From NCBI GenBank assembly GCA_902795135.1, contig CADBJW010000007.1, positions 1 to 63,966 on the forward strand: a stretch of DNA of 63,966 nucleotides, given 5' to 3'. Every line of letters starts with the position of its first letter. Positions within the stretch are counted from its first letter, which is position 1. Of the stretch, positions 25,245 to 35,518 are shown piece by piece. This DNA is from an uncultured Eubacteriales bacterium (GTDB lineage Bacteria; Bacillota; Clostridia; Peptostreptococcales; Anaerovoracaceae). Made by a program: the position numbers and the translations under genes. Below the pieces are notes generated by a model, which ran no database searches, was not told the origin of the DNA, and saw nothing but the letters and a program-made list of their open reading frames with translations.

Positions 25245-27344
25245 TTACAGCAGATCCTTTCTGGAAAGATTGATTCTGCCCTGGCTGTCGATTTCTGTAA
25301 CCTTGACTCTGACTTCATCGCCAACATGCAGAACATCCTCGACCTTATCGATTCTTTCCTTCGCGATCTTGCTGATGTGAACCAGACCTTCCTTTCCTGG
25401 GAGAATTTCAACGAATGCGCCAAAGTTCATGATTCTTGTAACCTTGCCGTCATAAATCTCACCTGGTTCCGGTTCCTTGACCAGAAGTTCGATTTCCTTC
25501 TTGGCAGCTTCCAGACTTTCTCCGTCCGGTGATGCGATGAATACCATACCGTCGTCATTGATGTCGATTTTAACACCGGTTCTGTCAATGATACCGTTGA
25601 TGGTTTCGCCGCCCTTGCCGATGATCGTTCTGATCTGATCCACTTCGACCTGCATGGTCAGAATTCTTGGAGCATATGGTGAAAGTTCCTTGTTTGGTTC
25701 CGGAATGTCTTCCAGCATAGCTGCCATGATGTGCATTCTGCCTTCTCTGGCCTGTGCCAAAGCCTTTTCCAGGATTTCTCTTGAAAGGCCGTGGACCTTA
25801 ATATCCATTTGGATGGCCGTTACGCCCTTTGCCGTTCCCGTTACTTTGAAGTCCATGTCTCCGAGGAAGTCTTCCATGCCCTGAATATCGGACAGGATGG
25901 CCATCTTTGAAGAACCATCTTCCTCAACTCGTTCGATCAGACCCATGGCAATACCGGCAACCGGTGCCTTGATCGGCACGCCAGCGTCCATCAGAGCCAG
26001 ACAGCTTCCGCAGGTGGATCCCATGGATGTGGAACCGTTTGAGGAAAGAACCTCTGAGACCACTCTGATCGCATATGGGAATTCTTCTTCGCTTGGGAGT
26101 ACCGGAATCAACGCTCTCTCAGCAAGTGCGCCGTGTCCGATCTCTCTTCTTCCCGGACTCTTCATTCTTCCCGCTTCCCCAACGGAATAAGGCGGGAAGT
26201 TATAGTGATGCATGTATCTCTTTTCGGTCTGTTCTGTGATACCGTCGATGGTCTGTTTTTCGCTCAAAAGGCCCAGTGTGCAAACGGACAGTACCTGTGT
26301 CTGTCCTCTCTTGAACAAACCAGTTCCGTGTGTTCTTGGCAGAACGCCGTGATCGATCCAAAGCGGACGGATCTCATCCAGCTTACGATTGTCCGGTCTG
26401 ACGCCTTCGTCCAGAATCATTCTTCTGACCTGTTCTTTGGTAATGTTATACAGAACGCTGTTGATGTCTTTGCCGTTGTCCGGATAGATTTCTTCGAAAT
26501 ATTCCTTCGTTTCCTCTTCGACGGCATCCATCTTTTCCTGTCTTTCCAGCTTGTCATAAGTCTGGATGGCTTCTCTCATTTTGCCTTCTGCGTAATTTCT
26601 TACAGCGGTATCGATGTCTTCAGGAACTTTGTACAGTTCGACATCCATCTTCGGCTTGCCGACTTCTGCTACGATCTGTTCGATGAACTCTACGATCTTC
26701 TTGATTTCTTCATGTGCAAACATGATCGCATCGAGCACAACGCTCTCAGGTACTTCCTGGGCACCCGCTTCAACCATCATAATTGCATCTTTTGTTCCTG
26801 CAACTGTCATATGCATTACAGACTGAGCTCTCTGCTCCTCGGATGGGTTGATGATGAACTGGTCATCGATCATTCCGACAACAACGGAACCTGTAGGCCC
26901 ATCCCAAGGAATGTCGGAAATGGACAGCGCAATGGATGAACCGATCATGGCCGCGATTTCACTTGGCGCATCGTTATCGACGCACAGTACCGTCGCTACG
27001 ACCTGAACATCATTGTAGAAGCCCTTTGGGAACAGCGGTCTTAACGGTCTGTCCATCAGTCTGGAACAGAGAACCGCTCTTTCACTCGGTCTTCCCTCTC
27101 TCTTGATGAATCCTCCAGGAATCTTGCCTGCAGCATACATCTTTTCTTCATAGTCACATGAAAGCGGGAAAAAGTCCACGTCTGCTCTCGGCTCTTTGGA
27201 TGCGCATGCGGTTACGTTTACGACCGTATCGCCGTACTTTACCCATGCCTGTCCATTTGCCAATTCGCAAACTTTGCCGATTTCGACTTCTAACAGTTTG
27301 CCGCCCAGCGCCATTCTGAATGTTTTGTAATCTTCATACTTCAT
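25245..27344 (-). CDS. pnp: Polyribonucleotide nucleotidyltransferase (PNPase)
   Basis: This 699-residue protein has two RNase PH domains (about 10-230 and 310-545), a KH domain (about 555-615, [12 protein letters not shown]) and an S1 domain (about 620-695, [20 protein letters not shown]). [16 protein letters not shown] marks the catalytic second PH domain. It degrades RNA 3' to 5' by phosphorolysis and takes part in the degradosome. GGAGG precedes the ATG. It belongs to the rpsO-pnp end of the translation cluster, here with a deacetylase gene in between. Confidence 0.97.
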   Translation of the reverse strand: MKYEDYKTFRMALGGKLLEVEIGKVCELANGQAWVKYGDTVVNVTACASKEPRADVDFFPLSCDYEEKMYAAGKIPGGFIKREGRPSERAVLCSRLMDRPLRPLFPKGFYNDVQVVATVLCVDNDAPSEIAAMIGSSIALSISDIPWDGPTGSVVVGMIDDQFIINPSEEQRAQSVMHMTVAGTKDAIMMVEAGAQEVPESVVLDAIMFAHEEIKKIVEFIEQIVAEVGKPKMDVELYKVPEDIDTAVRNYAEGKMREAIQTYDKLERQEKMDAVEEETKEYFEEIYPDNGKDINSVLYNITKEQVRRMILDEGVRPDNRKLDEIRPLWIDHGVLPRTHGTGLFKRGQTQVLSVCTLGLLSEKQTIDGITEQTEKRYMHHYNFPPYSVGEAGRMKSPGRREIGHGALAERALIPVLPSEEEFPYAIRVVSEVLSSNGSTSMGSTCGSCLALMDAGVPIKAPVAGIAMGLIERVEEDGSSKMAILSDIQGMEDFLGDMDFKVTGTAKGVTAIQMDIKVHGLSREILEKALAQAREGRMHIMAAMLEDIPEPNKELSPYAPRILTMQVEVDQIRTIIGKGGETINGIIDRTGVKIDINDDGMVFIASPDGESLEAAKKEIELLVKEPEPGEIYDGKVTRIMNFGAFVEILPGKEGLVHISKIAKERIDKVEDVLHVGDEVRVKVTEIDSQGRINLSRKDLL

Positions 27345-27392
27345 AATTTACAACTTCCTCCTGTAAATTTCTTCCTTATACATAACTCCGTG

Positions 27393-27398
27393 ATTATA
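27393..27398 (-). promoter_or_regulatory. Extended -10 promoter of pnp
   Basis: TATAAT preceded by TGA (TGATATAAT) on the minus strand, 48 bp before the pnp start codon. No good -35 box is present, which is usual for extended -10 promoters. Confidence 0.5.
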
Positions 27399-27424
27399 TC
27401 ACATTGTTCCTTTTCCTGTAAAGC

Positions 27425-28606
27425 TTACGGCGCATCATGTTCCGCCGATTCTCCATTTACGATTTGGATAAACTTCTCCATCCCCATTTTTCCGGATATT
27501 TTGATCCGGTTCACCGCATAGGTGTCGTCGCTTCTCTTTGCATAGTAAAACGGTCTGTATGCAAAGGCCATCTTATAGCCGCTGTCTTTTAATGCCTTTT
27601 GGATCGTCTCGCTGTAATCACCGCACGGATATGCCAGATAACGGAATTCGAACTTTTCATTCTTTGCTATATCATCCATGATCTGGTCATAGCTGTATAC
27701 CAGAGCCGGCTCCTTGCCGCCTACCCGGTTATGCATATCATATGTATGGCTTTCAAACTCGAATCTTGGATATTCTTCCCGTACCTGATCGATGACATCT
27801 TTGCCGACATAATGGTTCTGATCCCCGTCTTCCTTCGGAGTGTATGGAGCCGTTACGTCTTCCGTATTCTTGCCAATCAGGAACATGGTCGCTGCCTGAT
27901 CGTACTTTTTGATCAGCGGATACGCCAGGTAATACACGCCATAAAAACCGTCGTCAAAGGTAATGACACAGCTCTTGACCGGCACTTCCAGTTTCCCTTG
28001 ATGCCACTTGTAAAACTCATCCAGCGTCAGGGTCTTAAATCCGTTGTCATGTAAGTAGGACAGCTCGTTATCCAGTACGTCCTCGGTAATGTTCAGGCCG
28101 CTCTCAAAGCTCTCCCCGGCCGGAATGACCTTGTGATAGGCCAGAATCGGAATCTTCTGCGCATAATCTGCAGAAACGTACTCTGCCGTCACGACCTGAG
28201 AAGGCGTCCCTTCATTCTTTTTCTTTGAGATTGGATTCTGTCCGTAAGCCACCACCTGGAACTGATACTGTTTGTCATGGGTGTATTTCTCAATGGTGTA
28301 ACTGCAGTTTTCCCCACCGGCAACGTCGGCGATCTTCTTCATGTCTCCGTCTTTTGAAGCATAAATAAAGTATCCGTCTGCCTTTGGAGTCTGTTCCCAG
28401 GTCAAGCTGATTTCTGCGAAGGTCACCTTCGATTCGAGTCCAACGGTCGGATCCGGTTCCGGTCCGTCACGATGAATCAATCCAAACCAGGCAAAAATCA
28501 TGGCTCCGATCAGGATAATCGCAAGTGAAACGGTCAGTATCCCCCGATACAATCGCTGCTCTTTCTTTTTCCGTCTTCTAGCCGATCTTCTCGTTCTGCT
28601 ATCCAT
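27425..28606 (-). CDS. Membrane-anchored polysaccharide deacetylase
   Basis: This 393-residue protein has a strongly basic N-terminus (RTRRSARRRKKKEQR), one membrane anchor (about 23-46), a fibronectin-III-like region (about 65-150, ITLTW-like AEISLTWEQTPKADGYFIY) and a C-terminal NodB-type deacetylase domain with VITFDDGF (metal-binding aspartates) and EFESHTYDMHN (metal-binding histidines). Such enzymes remove acetyl groups from peptidoglycan or other N-acetylated glycans at the cell surface. It lies between rpsO and pnp on the same strand. Confidence 0.88.
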   Translation of the reverse strand: MDSRTRRSARRRKKKEQRLYRGILTVSLAIILIGAMIFAWFGLIHRDGPEPDPTVGLESKVTFAEISLTWEQTPKADGYFIYASKDGDMKKIADVAGGENCSYTIEKYTHDKQYQFQVVAYGQNPISKKKNEGTPSQVVTAEYVSADYAQKIPILAYHKVIPAGESFESGLNITEDVLDNELSYLHDNGFKTLTLDEFYKWHQGKLEVPVKSCVITFDDGFYGVYYLAYPLIKKYDQAATMFLIGKNTEDVTAPYTPKEDGDQNHYVGKDVIDQVREEYPRFEFESHTYDMHNRVGGKEPALVYSYDQIMDDIAKNEKFEFRYLAYPCGDYSETIQKALKDSGYKMAFAYRPFYYAKRSDDTYAVNRIKISGKMGMEKFIQIVNGESAEHDAP

Positions 28607-28628
28607 TGGATGTCGTCACTTCCTCTTC

Positions 28629-28657
28629 AAAAAATGAAGCGGGACATAATGCCCCGC
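28629..28657 (-). terminator. Terminator of rpsO
   Basis: On the minus strand GCGGGGCAT (28649-28657) pairs with ATGTCCCGC (28639-28647), one G-U pair, followed by TTCATTTTTT. It starts 16 bp after the rpsO stop codon. Confidence 0.85.
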
Positions 28658-28673
28658 CCGCATGCTAAAACAA

Positions 28674-28940
28674 TTATTTTCTCAGTCCTAATCTGGCAAT
28701 CAGGCTTCTGTATCTTTCCAGATCCTTTTCCTTCAGATAGTTGAGAAGGTTTCTTCTCTGACCAACCATCTTCAGCAGACCTCTTCTGGAGTGGTGGTCC
28801 TTCTTGTGAATCTTCAGGTGTTCGTTCAGGTCATTGATTCTGTAAGTCAGGATCGCAACCTGTACTTCCGGGGAACCTGTGTCGCCTTCTTTGAGCTGAT
28901 ACTCTTTAATAATTTCTGCTTTCTTTTCTGTAGTGATCAT
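28674..28940 (-). CDS. rpsO: Ribosomal protein uS15
   Basis: This 88-residue protein has the full S15 signature: [20 protein letters not shown], then [20 protein letters not shown] and [10 protein letters not shown]. It binds 16S rRNA early in 30S assembly. The start was set at the ATG at 28940, preceded by AAGGAGG; a longer frame adds eleven residues from the leader. It has its own promoter (29044-29072), a structured leader and a terminator. Confidence 0.97.
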   Translation of the reverse strand: MITTEKKAEIIKEYQLKEGDTGSPEVQVAILTYRINDLNEHLKIHKKDHHSRRGLLKMVGQRRNLLNYLKEKDLERYRSLIARLGLRK

Positions 28941-28976
28941 AATGTTTCCTCCTTTTTCTTTATCCGCCTGCAACCG

Positions 28977-29012
28977 AGTCGCCGTCGGAGTATCGGCTGA
29001 CTGAGTGGCAGG
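28977..29012 (-). promoter_or_regulatory. Structured leader of rpsO, possible S15 autoregulation site
   Basis: In the mRNA leader CCTGC (29008-29012) pairs with GCAGG (28977-28981), enclosing an inner GCCG/CGGC hairpin (29 kb side 28994-28997 with 28981-28984 sharing its last base). S15 represses its own translation through leader structures in several bacteria, but these vary between lineages. The assignment is by position and pairing only. Confidence 0.4.
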
Positions 29013-29043
29013 TATGAATCACTGCGCGTAATCACGCTTGTTA

Positions 29044-29072
29044 ATAATACCATTTATGCAACGGCTTTGCAA
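29044..29072 (-). promoter_or_regulatory. Promoter of rpsO
   Basis: TTGCAA (29067-29072), 17 nt, TATTAT (29044-29049) on the minus strand, directly after the T run of the tRNA-Pro terminator. The implied leader is about 97 nt. Confidence 0.65.
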
Positions 29073-29105
29073 GAGAAAAAAAGCTTTGCAAACCTGCAAA
29101 GCTTT
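29073..29105 (-). terminator. Terminator of tRNA-Pro
   Basis: On the minus strand AAAGCTTTGCA (29095-29105) pairs perfectly with TGCAAAGCTTT (29080-29090) around GGTT, followed by T-rich sequence (29073-29079). It begins three bases after the tRNA CCA end. Confidence 0.92.
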
Positions 29106-29107
29106 AT

Positions 29108-29184
29108 TGGTCGGGATGACAGGATTTGAACCTGCGGCCCCTTCGTCCCGAACGAAGTACTCTACCAAACTGAGCCACATCCCG
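29108..29184 (-). tRNA. tRNA-Pro (anticodon CGG)
   Basis: The cloverleaf is complete. Acceptor CGGGATG (29178-29184) pairs with CATCCCG (29112-29118), followed by discriminator A and an encoded CCA (29108-29110). The D stem is GCTC/GAGT. The anticodon stem CTTCG/CGAAG encloses the loop TTCGGGA, giving anticodon CGG (codon CCG). The T arm is GCAGG-TTCAAAT-CCTGT. It stands alone between ribF and rpsO with its own promoter and terminator. Confidence 0.96.
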
Positions 29185-29222
29185 ACATATTCATAAGCGG
29201 TCATCCAATGACCACGCTAACC

Positions 29223-29251
29223 ATTTTAGTACTAAGTGCCGCAAAATGCAA
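29223..29251 (-). promoter_or_regulatory. Promoter of tRNA-Pro
   Basis: TTGCAT (29246-29251), 17 nt, TAAAAT (29223-29228) on the minus strand, about 38 bp before the tRNA 5' end. A short hairpin (GCGGTCAT...ATGACCACGC, 29198-29218) lies in the leader between promoter and tRNA. Confidence 0.65.
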
Positions 29252-29281
29252 GGACTTATTCCTATGAAGTTGAGAAACTGC

Positions 29282-30217
29282 CTAAAGCATTCCCCGGTCA
29301 CGGTGATAGACCCGCGCCTGAATGCAGTCGTTTTCAATTTGATTCTTAAGTTCATCCAGACCATTGAATTTCATTTCCGGTCTGGTGTGTTTTATAAAAT
29401 CGACCCGGATGTGTTTGCCATACACATCTTCGTTAAAATTAAAAATGTGGGTTTCGATGTTCTTTTCGTATTTACCAATGGTCGGCTTGACGCCAACGTT
29501 GGTAACGCTCGGACGTCTGACGCCATCGATGGTGCACATGGTAATATACACGCCGTTTGGCGGCGTGATCATGGTGTCATCAACGACCGTATTGCATGTT
29601 GGAAAGCCAATGGTTCTGCCAAGCTTATTGCCGACGACGATTTCTCCGTCGATGGCATACATTCTTCCCATAAACCGGGTGCATTCTTCCATCCGTCCCT
29701 CTTCGATCAGTTTGCGTATATACGTACTGCTGACCACGATGCCGTCGATTTCAAAAGGCTCCTGGACATGGATACCAAAGCCCCGCTTAAGGCCTTCCCG
29801 CATAAGTACTTCCGGAGTCCCGGATGCTTTGTATCCAAAGCTGTAGTTAAAGCCGCAGTAAGCCTCCCGGATATTGAATTTTTTTACGAGGATTTCGTCG
29901 ATGAACTGCACCGGTTCCATGGATAATATTTCTTTCGTGAAAGGAATATTAAACATATAATCCACGCCCATATTCTCGAGGATACTGATTTTCTGATCCG
30001 GATACAATATATTTTTTACCGGTGAAACATTCTCCAGAATACTGCTCGTATGGTTCGAAAAGGTAAACACTCCGCTTTTGAGACCCGCTGCGTCCGCCTC
30101 TTTGACGGTCCGATTGATAATCTCCTGATGTCCCCTGTGGACCCCATCAAAATTACCAAGGGCAACGACGGTTGGTTCTATATTTTTGATTTCTTCTAAG
30201 GAATTGAATATTTTCAT
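29282..30217 (-). CDS. ribF: Bifunctional riboflavin kinase/FAD synthetase
   Basis: This 311-residue protein has an N-terminal nucleotidyltransferase (FAD synthetase) domain with GNFDGVHRGHQEII (22-35) and SSTYIRKLIEEGRM, and a C-terminal riboflavin kinase domain with GRTIGFPTCN and GVYITMCTIDG. It makes FMN and then FAD. It lies directly after truB in the standard Bacillota order truB-ribF-rpsO, here with a tRNA gene inserted before rpsO. Confidence 0.96.
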   Translation of the reverse strand: MKIFNSLEEIKNIEPTVVALGNFDGVHRGHQEIINRTVKEADAAGLKSGVFTFSNHTSSILENVSPVKNILYPDQKISILENMGVDYMFNIPFTKEILSMEPVQFIDEILVKKFNIREAYCGFNYSFGYKASGTPEVLMREGLKRGFGIHVQEPFEIDGIVVSSTYIRKLIEEGRMEECTRFMGRMYAIDGEIVVGNKLGRTIGFPTCNTVVDDTMITPPNGVYITMCTIDGVRRPSVTNVGVKPTIGKYEKNIETHIFNFNEDVYGKHIRVDFIKHTRPEMKFNGLDELKNQIENDCIQARVYHRDRGML

Positions 30218-30248
30218 ATATGCCTCTGTTCCAAATGCCTTTATTATC

Positions 30249-31286
30249 TCAGCGCTTTTCTACGAATACTTTATCCGCTTTTAACAAACGCTCTTTCTCA
30301 TCGTAATATCCTGTTCCGAGAAACTCCCCGGTCTTTTTCTCATAAACCCGGTAGATTCGGTCGTAGGCTCTGCCACGGGCGTTCCGGGGCATACTGCCAT
30401 CCCCATTTCGGGTTTTCATGTATTCCACGTCCGGCGTTTGCGTGCAACGGACCTGTTCCCAGCGGATGCTGTTTCCCCGGCTAAAGAAGACCGCACGGTC
30501 CGGACTGATTTCAAGACGTCCGAAGTGGATCAGGGGATAATCCGCAGGCAAAAGCATGGCTTCCAGCTCCGCTGCATAGACCTCTGCCTCATGGCTGCTT
30601 GGGAAGTTTGCGCAGCGTTCTTTGATATCCAGCGGACTGAGGACCGGTAAACCAGCGTCCAGACCAATGTTTCCGACTGCCAGTCTTTGCAAAGACGTCA
30701 TGACGCAGCCGCAGCCCAGTTTCTCACCAAGATCACTGCAAATGGTCCGAATATAAGTCCCCTTCGAGCAGGTTACATCAAAAAGGATCGTTCCATGTTC
30801 CGCGTCCACGGATAACACGCGGATTTCCTTTACGTTTACGTATCTTTGTTTTATGTCAACATCTACGGTTTCGCCTTTATAAGCGTATTCATACAGTCGT
30901 TTTCCATTGATGCGGACGGCTGAATACTTGGGCGGAGTCTGCCAGATCCATCCTTCAAAGGATTTCAGGCCTTCGGTGATGTCTTCCTTCGTGATTCCTT
31001 GAAGGGAGCCTTCTTCCAGCAGTTCTCCCCAGATGTCCAGAGTATCCGTTCGTTTCCCCAGCTGTGCGCCGCAGCGGTATGTCTTTTGATCCAAATCCAG
31101 ATACTCCATGATTCGGGTCGCCTGACCCACAAATATAGGAAGGACTCCCGTTGCCATAGGATCAAGGGTTCCGCCGTGACCGACTTTCTTGATGCCTTTG
31201 CACCTGAGAGCTCTTCTGCAAATAGCGACACAGTCGCTGGATGTCCAGTTTTGAGGTTTATTGATTACTAACAGTCCGTCTTTCAT
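30249..31286 (-). CDS. truB: tRNA pseudouridine(55) synthase TruB
   Basis: This 345-residue enzyme has the TruB core: GLLVINKPQNWTS, KVGHGGTLDPMATGVLPI with the catalytic aspartate, KTYRCGAQLGKRTDT, and CSKGTYIRTICSDLG. A C-terminal PUA-like tail follows (FFSRGNSIRWEQV). It makes pseudouridine 55 in the T loop of tRNAs. The ATG at 31286 was chosen because the family begins here and AGGAAA lies upstream; a longer frame would add 13 residues and overlap nrnA by 23 bp. Confidence 0.95.
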   Translation of the reverse strand: MKDGLLVINKPQNWTSSDCVAICRRALRCKGIKKVGHGGTLDPMATGVLPIFVGQATRIMEYLDLDQKTYRCGAQLGKRTDTLDIWGELLEEGSLQGITKEDITEGLKSFEGWIWQTPPKYSAVRINGKRLYEYAYKGETVDVDIKQRYVNVKEIRVLSVDAEHGTILFDVTCSKGTYIRTICSDLGEKLGCGCVMTSLQRLAVGNIGLDAGLPVLSPLDIKERCANFPSSHEAEVYAAELEAMLLPADYPLIHFGRLEISPDRAVFFSRGNSIRWEQVRCTQTPDVEYMKTRNGDGSMPRNARGRAYDRIYRVYEKKTGEFLGTGYYDEKERLLKADKVFVEKR

Positions 31287-31302
31287 TGATTTCCTAACCG
31301 GT

Positions 31303-32295
31303 TTACTGGGAAAGTTCTTCTTCAACCCGTTTCATAACCAGCCTTTTCGCAGTCTCAAGATCGGTATCGTGAAGCGTGCATCCGGACGCTTTCACATGTC
31401 CGCCGCCACCTAGGTCCTTTGCGACGTTCCCTACATTGGCCCAGGATTTCGCTCTGAAACTGGCTTTGACATTCCCGGTCTTCGTCTCTTTCAAAACGAT
31501 GCCAACTTCCACGCCTTTAATGTCTCTGAGCCGGTTGATCAAATTCTCTGCATGTTCCATCTGCGACCCGGTATCCTGAAGCAGTTTCTGGGAAACCGAC
31601 GCCATAGCTGCCTGTCCGCCTGCAAAGAATTCCACTTGGCCCAAGGCCGCGCTTTCCAGCTTTGTCTCCCTGAAATCCACATTTTGATACAGGCTAACCA
31701 TGATATCGTTGTGGTCGACGCCGATTTCCAGCAACTCTGCAGCGATGCGGTGTGTCCTGGCATTCGCATTGGAATACTGGAAGTTTCCGGTGTCGGTGCT
31801 GATTCCGGTATAAATCGCATTGGCGATTTTACGATTCCAAAGGGTCCCGCAATCTTTCAGGAGCTGGAATACGATCTGTGTCGTCGCCGCTTCTTCGCTG
31901 TCGATATAATACAGATCGCCGGTTGCTTCCGAAGTTCCGTGGTGGTCAATGCAAATGCTTTTGGTGCCTTTGCGAAACACCTCTTCCCGTCCCGGAATCC
32001 GGTCTTCTCCGCAGCAGTCGATATACACGCAGATCTCAGGATCCCCAATGCACTCCGAGTCTACGGTACAGCACGGATTTCCGGCTGGCCCCGACGGATC
32101 CATAAAAGCCAGATAGTCGGACAAAGGCTCATCGATCAACACCCAACAATCGATTCCCTTTTCTCTCAATGCGGTGCAAAGCGCAATGCAGGAACCCAGC
32201 GCATCCCCGTCGGGATTTTCGTGTGGGAACAAGATTACGCTCTTTGCGGCGAACAAAGCCTCGCCGATTTCTTTTAATGTCCCGTTACTGACCAT
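31303..32295 (-). CDS. nrnA: DHH-family phosphoesterase NrnA (oligoribonuclease/pAp phosphatase)
   Basis: This 330-residue DHH/DHHA1 protein carries HENPDGDALGS (metal-binding), CVYIDCCGEDR, CIDHHGTSEATGD (the DHH motif) and a C-terminal GGGGHVKASGC (DHHA1). NrnA degrades short RNAs to mononucleotides and removes the 3' phosphate from pAp; some relatives act on cyclic di-AMP products. It lies between rbfA and truB, its usual place in Bacillota. Confidence 0.93.
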   Translation of the reverse strand: MVSNGTLKEIGEALFAAKSVILFPHENPDGDALGSCIALCTALREKGIDCWVLIDEPLSDYLAFMDPSGPAGNPCCTVDSECIGDPEICVYIDCCGEDRIPGREEVFRKGTKSICIDHHGTSEATGDLYYIDSEEAATTQIVFQLLKDCGTLWNRKIANAIYTGISTDTGNFQYSNANARTHRIAAELLEIGVDHNDIMVSLYQNVDFRETKLESAALGQVEFFAGGQAAMASVSQKLLQDTGSQMEHAENLINRLRDIKGVEVGIVLKETKTGNVKASFRAKSWANVGNVAKDLGGGGHVKASGCTLHDTDLETAKRLVMKRVEEELSQ

Positions 32296-32307
32296 AACTG
32301 CACCACT

Positions 32308-32670
32308 CTATAACGTACTCAGGATCGATTCGATATGGCTGCTGTACTCCAGCGAATGATCGTACTTGAAAATCAGTTCCGGTACGTGACGCAGTTTCAT
32401 GTTGCGCCCGATCTCGCTGCGAATAAAGCCTTTGGCCCGGTTAAAGGCTTCCAATATTTCTTCTTGCTTTTCTTTGTTGGCTTCCGGGTCCGTTCCCATA
32501 TCCAGACTTGACACGTAAACCGTGGCGTAACTGTTATCGCTGGTTACTTCCACTGCCGTTACGCTGATCATAGAGTTGAGTCTGGGATCCTTTAGCCCAT
32601 GCAAAAGCAGGTCACTGATGATTTTTCGGATTTCTTCTCCGATCCTGCCTTGTCTGTATCCTTTAGCCAC
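32308..32670 (-). CDS. rbfA: Ribosome-binding factor A
   Basis: This 120-residue KH-like protein begins [20 protein letters not shown] and contains LKDPRLNSMISVTAVEVTSD and the C-terminal LRHVPELIFKYDHSLEYSSHI, all typical of RbfA. It matures the 16S rRNA 5' end and 30S subunits. The start is a GTG at 32670 that overlaps the end of infB by 8 bp. Confidence 0.95.
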   Translation of the reverse strand: MAKGYRQGRIGEEIRKIISDLLLHGLKDPRLNSMISVTAVEVTSDNSYATVYVSSLDMGTDPEANKEKQEEILEAFNRAKGFIRSEIGRNMKLRHVPELIFKYDHSLEYSSHIESILSTL

Positions 32671-35503
32671 GTGCTATTTCCTCCATCGTGAAGCACTCGA
32701 TAATGTCACCTTCTTTGATATCGTTGTAATTTTCGATACCAATACCGCATTCGTAGCCTTGTGCCACTTCACGGGCGTCGTCCTTGAATCTCTTCAGTGA
32801 TGAGATCTTGCCTTCGTGGATTACGATGCCATCCCGAACCAGACGGATGTTTTCGTTACGGACAACTTTACCGTCCGTAACATAGGCACCGCCAATGATT
32901 CCAACATTTGGAACCTTAAAGGTCGTTCTGATTTCAACGGTACCGAGAACGACTTCCTTGAATTCAGGATCCAACATACCCTTCATTGCGTTTTCGACAT
33001 CATCGATGATGTTGTAAATTACATTGTAAGTTCGAATCTGAATGCCGTCCCGTTCTGCCATGTTGCTGACCGTAATGCTTGGTCTGACGTTGAATCCGAT
33101 GATGACCGAACCGGAGGTTCCGGCCAGCATTACGTCGGACTCATTAATGGCGCCAACGCCTGTATGTACAATATTGACTCTTACTTCGTCGTTGGACAGC
33201 TTTTCGAGGGATGTAACGATCGCACCGACGGAACCTTGAACGTCTGCCTTGATGATCAGGTTCAGTTCCTTGACTTCCCCTTCCTTCATCTGGCTAAACA
33301 GCTCTTCCAGGGTAGTGCTTGACTTTCTTGCCATGATTTCCTGTCTTACCTTCTGCTGTCTCTGGTAAGCGATTTCCTTCGCCTGACTGGATTTCTTGAC
33401 GGCGTTAAATACGTCGCCTGCTACAGGAACATCGGAAAGGCCAAGGATTTCAACTGCCGTTGCAGGACCGGCCTTTTTAAGTTTTTCTCCCTTGCTGTTT
33501 GTCATCAGACGAATCTTACCGGCACAAGTACCGGCAACGATACTCATGTCTGACTTCAGAGTTCCATTCAAAACCAGCAGTGATGCGACAGGGCCTTTTG
33601 CCTTGTCCAGTCTGGCTTCCAGTACGGTACCTCTGGCCAGTCGGTCCGGATTTGCCTTCAGTTCCAGAACCTCTGCCTGCAGCAGAATCATTTCCAGAAG
33701 ATTCGTAATGCCTTCTCCCGTCTTAGCGGATACAGGAACACTGATTACATCACCGCCCCAATCCTCGACCAGAACGCCCTGTTCGGCCAGGTCTTTCTTG
33801 ACGATTTCAGGATTTGCGCCAGGCTTATCCATCTTGTTGATCGCTACGATGATCGGAACCCCTGCAGCCTTTGCATGACTGATGGATTCGATGGTCTGCG
33901 GCTTTACAGAGTCATCCGCTGCAACGACCAGTACGGCGATGTCTGTTGCGTGAGCACCTCTGGCACGCATGGCAGTAAAGGCCTCATGGCCCGGTGTATC
34001 CAGGAAGACGATCTTCTGTCCGTTGATTTCAACTTCGGATGCACCGATGTGCTGGGTGATACCACCGGACTCTCCGGCTGTAACGTTCGTATTTCTGATC
34101 GCATCCAGCAGGGATGTTTTACCGTGGTCGACGTGACCCATTACCGTAATGATCGGAGCTCTTGGTTTCAGGTCTTCTTCTTTATCTTCGAAGGTTTCGA
34201 TGCCTTCTTCTTCCTGATATTCTTCTTCGTTATCAACCGCACCAATGGCGATGTCAATGCCGAGTTCGTCTGCCAGAAGCTGGACCGTATCTTCGTCCAG
34301 ATTCTGATTCTGGTTTGCCATAACACCCATCTTCATCAGCGTCATAATGGCCTGTGAAAGGGTCGTCTTGGTCTGTTCACAGAAACCGGCAACGGTAATT
34401 GGAACGTTAATGAGCGTCGTTCCTGCTTCCAGTTCCATTTCCGGTTCTTCCGGTTCTACGGCCTTTGGCTTGTTCTGATGCCGCTTTGGTCTTGCCACCT
34501 TTTCCAGTGACTTCGGAGCCGGCTTACCGTTCTTACGACCGCCCCGTTCAAGTCTGGAGAACCGATCGTGTTCTTTTTCTCTATCTTTATCTTTGTTTTT
34601 CTTTGTATGGGAGGATTTTGTCTTGCTGTCCTGTGCGCCTGCCTGCTGCTCGTTTTTGCGGGATGGACGAGCTGGTTTTTCGGAGGATCTGGCAGGTTTA
34701 TCGGACGGTTTTCTGTCTGTCTTTTTCTTGTCAGTCGGTTTCTTTGCAGTTTTTTTCTTGTCTTTTTCTGCGTTCTTTTCAGCAGCCTTCTTTTTAGCGG
34801 CGATTTCAGCTGCCCTTTCTTCTTCTTCGCGTTTGATGTCTTCTGCTCTCTTGATGACTTTCAGAGTGCTTCTGGTCTTTTTCTCCGGTTCCGGTTTCTT
34901 TTCTTCCGGCTTTACTTCAGGTTCTGCAGCTTTCTTGACGGCTGCCTTTTCCTCGACTTCTTTTGACTGAACCTTTTCTTCCGGCTTAACCTCCGGTTCA
35001 ACAACAGAAGCTGCTGGTTTTTCGGCTTCTTTTGCCGCTGCCTTTTCAGCTTCTTTTGCTGCTGCTTTTTCCTTTGCGATGCGCTCTTCCAGCTTTGCCG
35101 TTGAAACTACAGACTTTTCAATATTCTTCTTCGGTCTGCCTTCGACTTCCTTTGAAACGACCGGTTTACCCACTGGTGGTTTCGCAGTCTGCTGCTTCGG
35201 AGCAGGCGTTGCTGCTTTCTTCGTTGTCTTTTTGATTTCAGGCAGCTTAATATTAGCAGCTTTTACAGTGACTTTCGGTTCGCCTTCCTTCTTCTCACTG
35301 TCTGCTTTTTTCGTCTTACTTCTTCTCGCTACCTTGGTCTCAGATTTTGCATTTCCCCTGAGAATCGTATTTTTTACCGCTGTTGCATCGATATCGCTCA
35401 CTTTGTCTGTAATCGCCGATACCGATATTCCCATAGCCTTAGCTTTTTCCAGCACCTCCTCGGCGGAAAGCCTCAGCTCTTCTGCAAGATCTTTTATCTT
35501 CAT
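32663..35503 (-). CDS. infB: Translation initiation factor IF-2
   Basis: This 946-residue protein begins with an IF2_N domain ([20 protein letters not shown]), followed by a long Lys/Glu/Ala-rich disordered region (about 60-345), a second IF2_N-like part ([20 protein letters not shown]), the GTPase domain ([28 protein letters not shown]) and the C-terminal fMet-tRNA-binding domains ([13 protein letters not shown]). It delivers initiator tRNA to the 30S subunit. The ATG at 35503 follows GGAGG at 8 nt; a GTG two codons upstream is the alternative. Confidence 0.97.
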   Translation of the reverse strand: MKIKDLAEELRLSAEEVLEKAKAMGISVSAITDKVSDIDATAVKNTILRGNAKSETKVARRSKTKKADSEKKEGEPKVTVKAANIKLPEIKKTTKKAATPAPKQQTAKPPVGKPVVSKEVEGRPKKNIEKSVVSTAKLEERIAKEKAAAKEAEKAAAKEAEKPAASVVEPEVKPEEKVQSKEVEEKAAVKKAAEPEVKPEEKKPEPEKKTRSTLKVIKRAEDIKREEEERAAEIAAKKKAAEKNAEKDKKKTAKKPTDKKKTDRKPSDKPARSSEKPARPSRKNEQQAGAQDSKTKSSHTKKNKDKDREKEHDRFSRLERGGRKNGKPAPKSLEKVARPKRHQNKPKAVEPEEPEMELEAGTTLINVPITVAGFCEQTKTTLSQAIMTLMKMGVMANQNQNLDEDTVQLLADELGIDIAIGAVDNEEEYQEEEGIETFEDKEEDLKPRAPIITVMGHVDHGKTSLLDAIRNTNVTAGESGGITQHIGASEVEINGQKIVFLDTPGHEAFTAMRARGAHATDIAVLVVAADDSVKPQTIESISHAKAAGVPIIVAINKMDKPGANPEIVKKDLAEQGVLVEDWGGDVISVPVSAKTGEGITNLLEMILLQAEVLELKANPDRLARGTVLEARLDKAKGPVASLLVLNGTLKSDMSIVAGTCAGKIRLMTNSKGEKLKKAGPATAVEILGLSDVPVAGDVFNAVKKSSQAKEIAYQRQQKVRQEIMARKSSTTLEELFSQMKEGEVKELNLIIKADVQGSVGAIVTSLEKLSNDEVRVNIVHTGVGAINESDVMLAGTSGSVIIGFNVRPSITVSNMAERDGIQIRTYNVIYNIIDDVENAMKGMLDPEFKEVVLGTVEIRTTFKVPNVGIIGGAYVTDGKVVRNENIRLVRDGIVIHEGKISSLKRFKDDAREVAQGYECGIGIENYNDIKEGDIIECFTMEEIARG

Positions 35504-35518
35504 ACGCACATCCTCCTT

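Noticed and set aside
24149-25423. A 424-residue form of EutH starting at 25423
   Set aside because: The extra 68 residues are the antisense of the pnp 3' end (arginine/serine-rich, no homology sense); the protein begins with its first membrane helix at 25219.
34465-34970. Several plus-strand frames opposite infB coding for F/L/S-rich proteins
   Set aside because: They are the reverse complement of the Lys/Glu/Ala repeats in IF-2; hydrophobic composition is an artefact of that.
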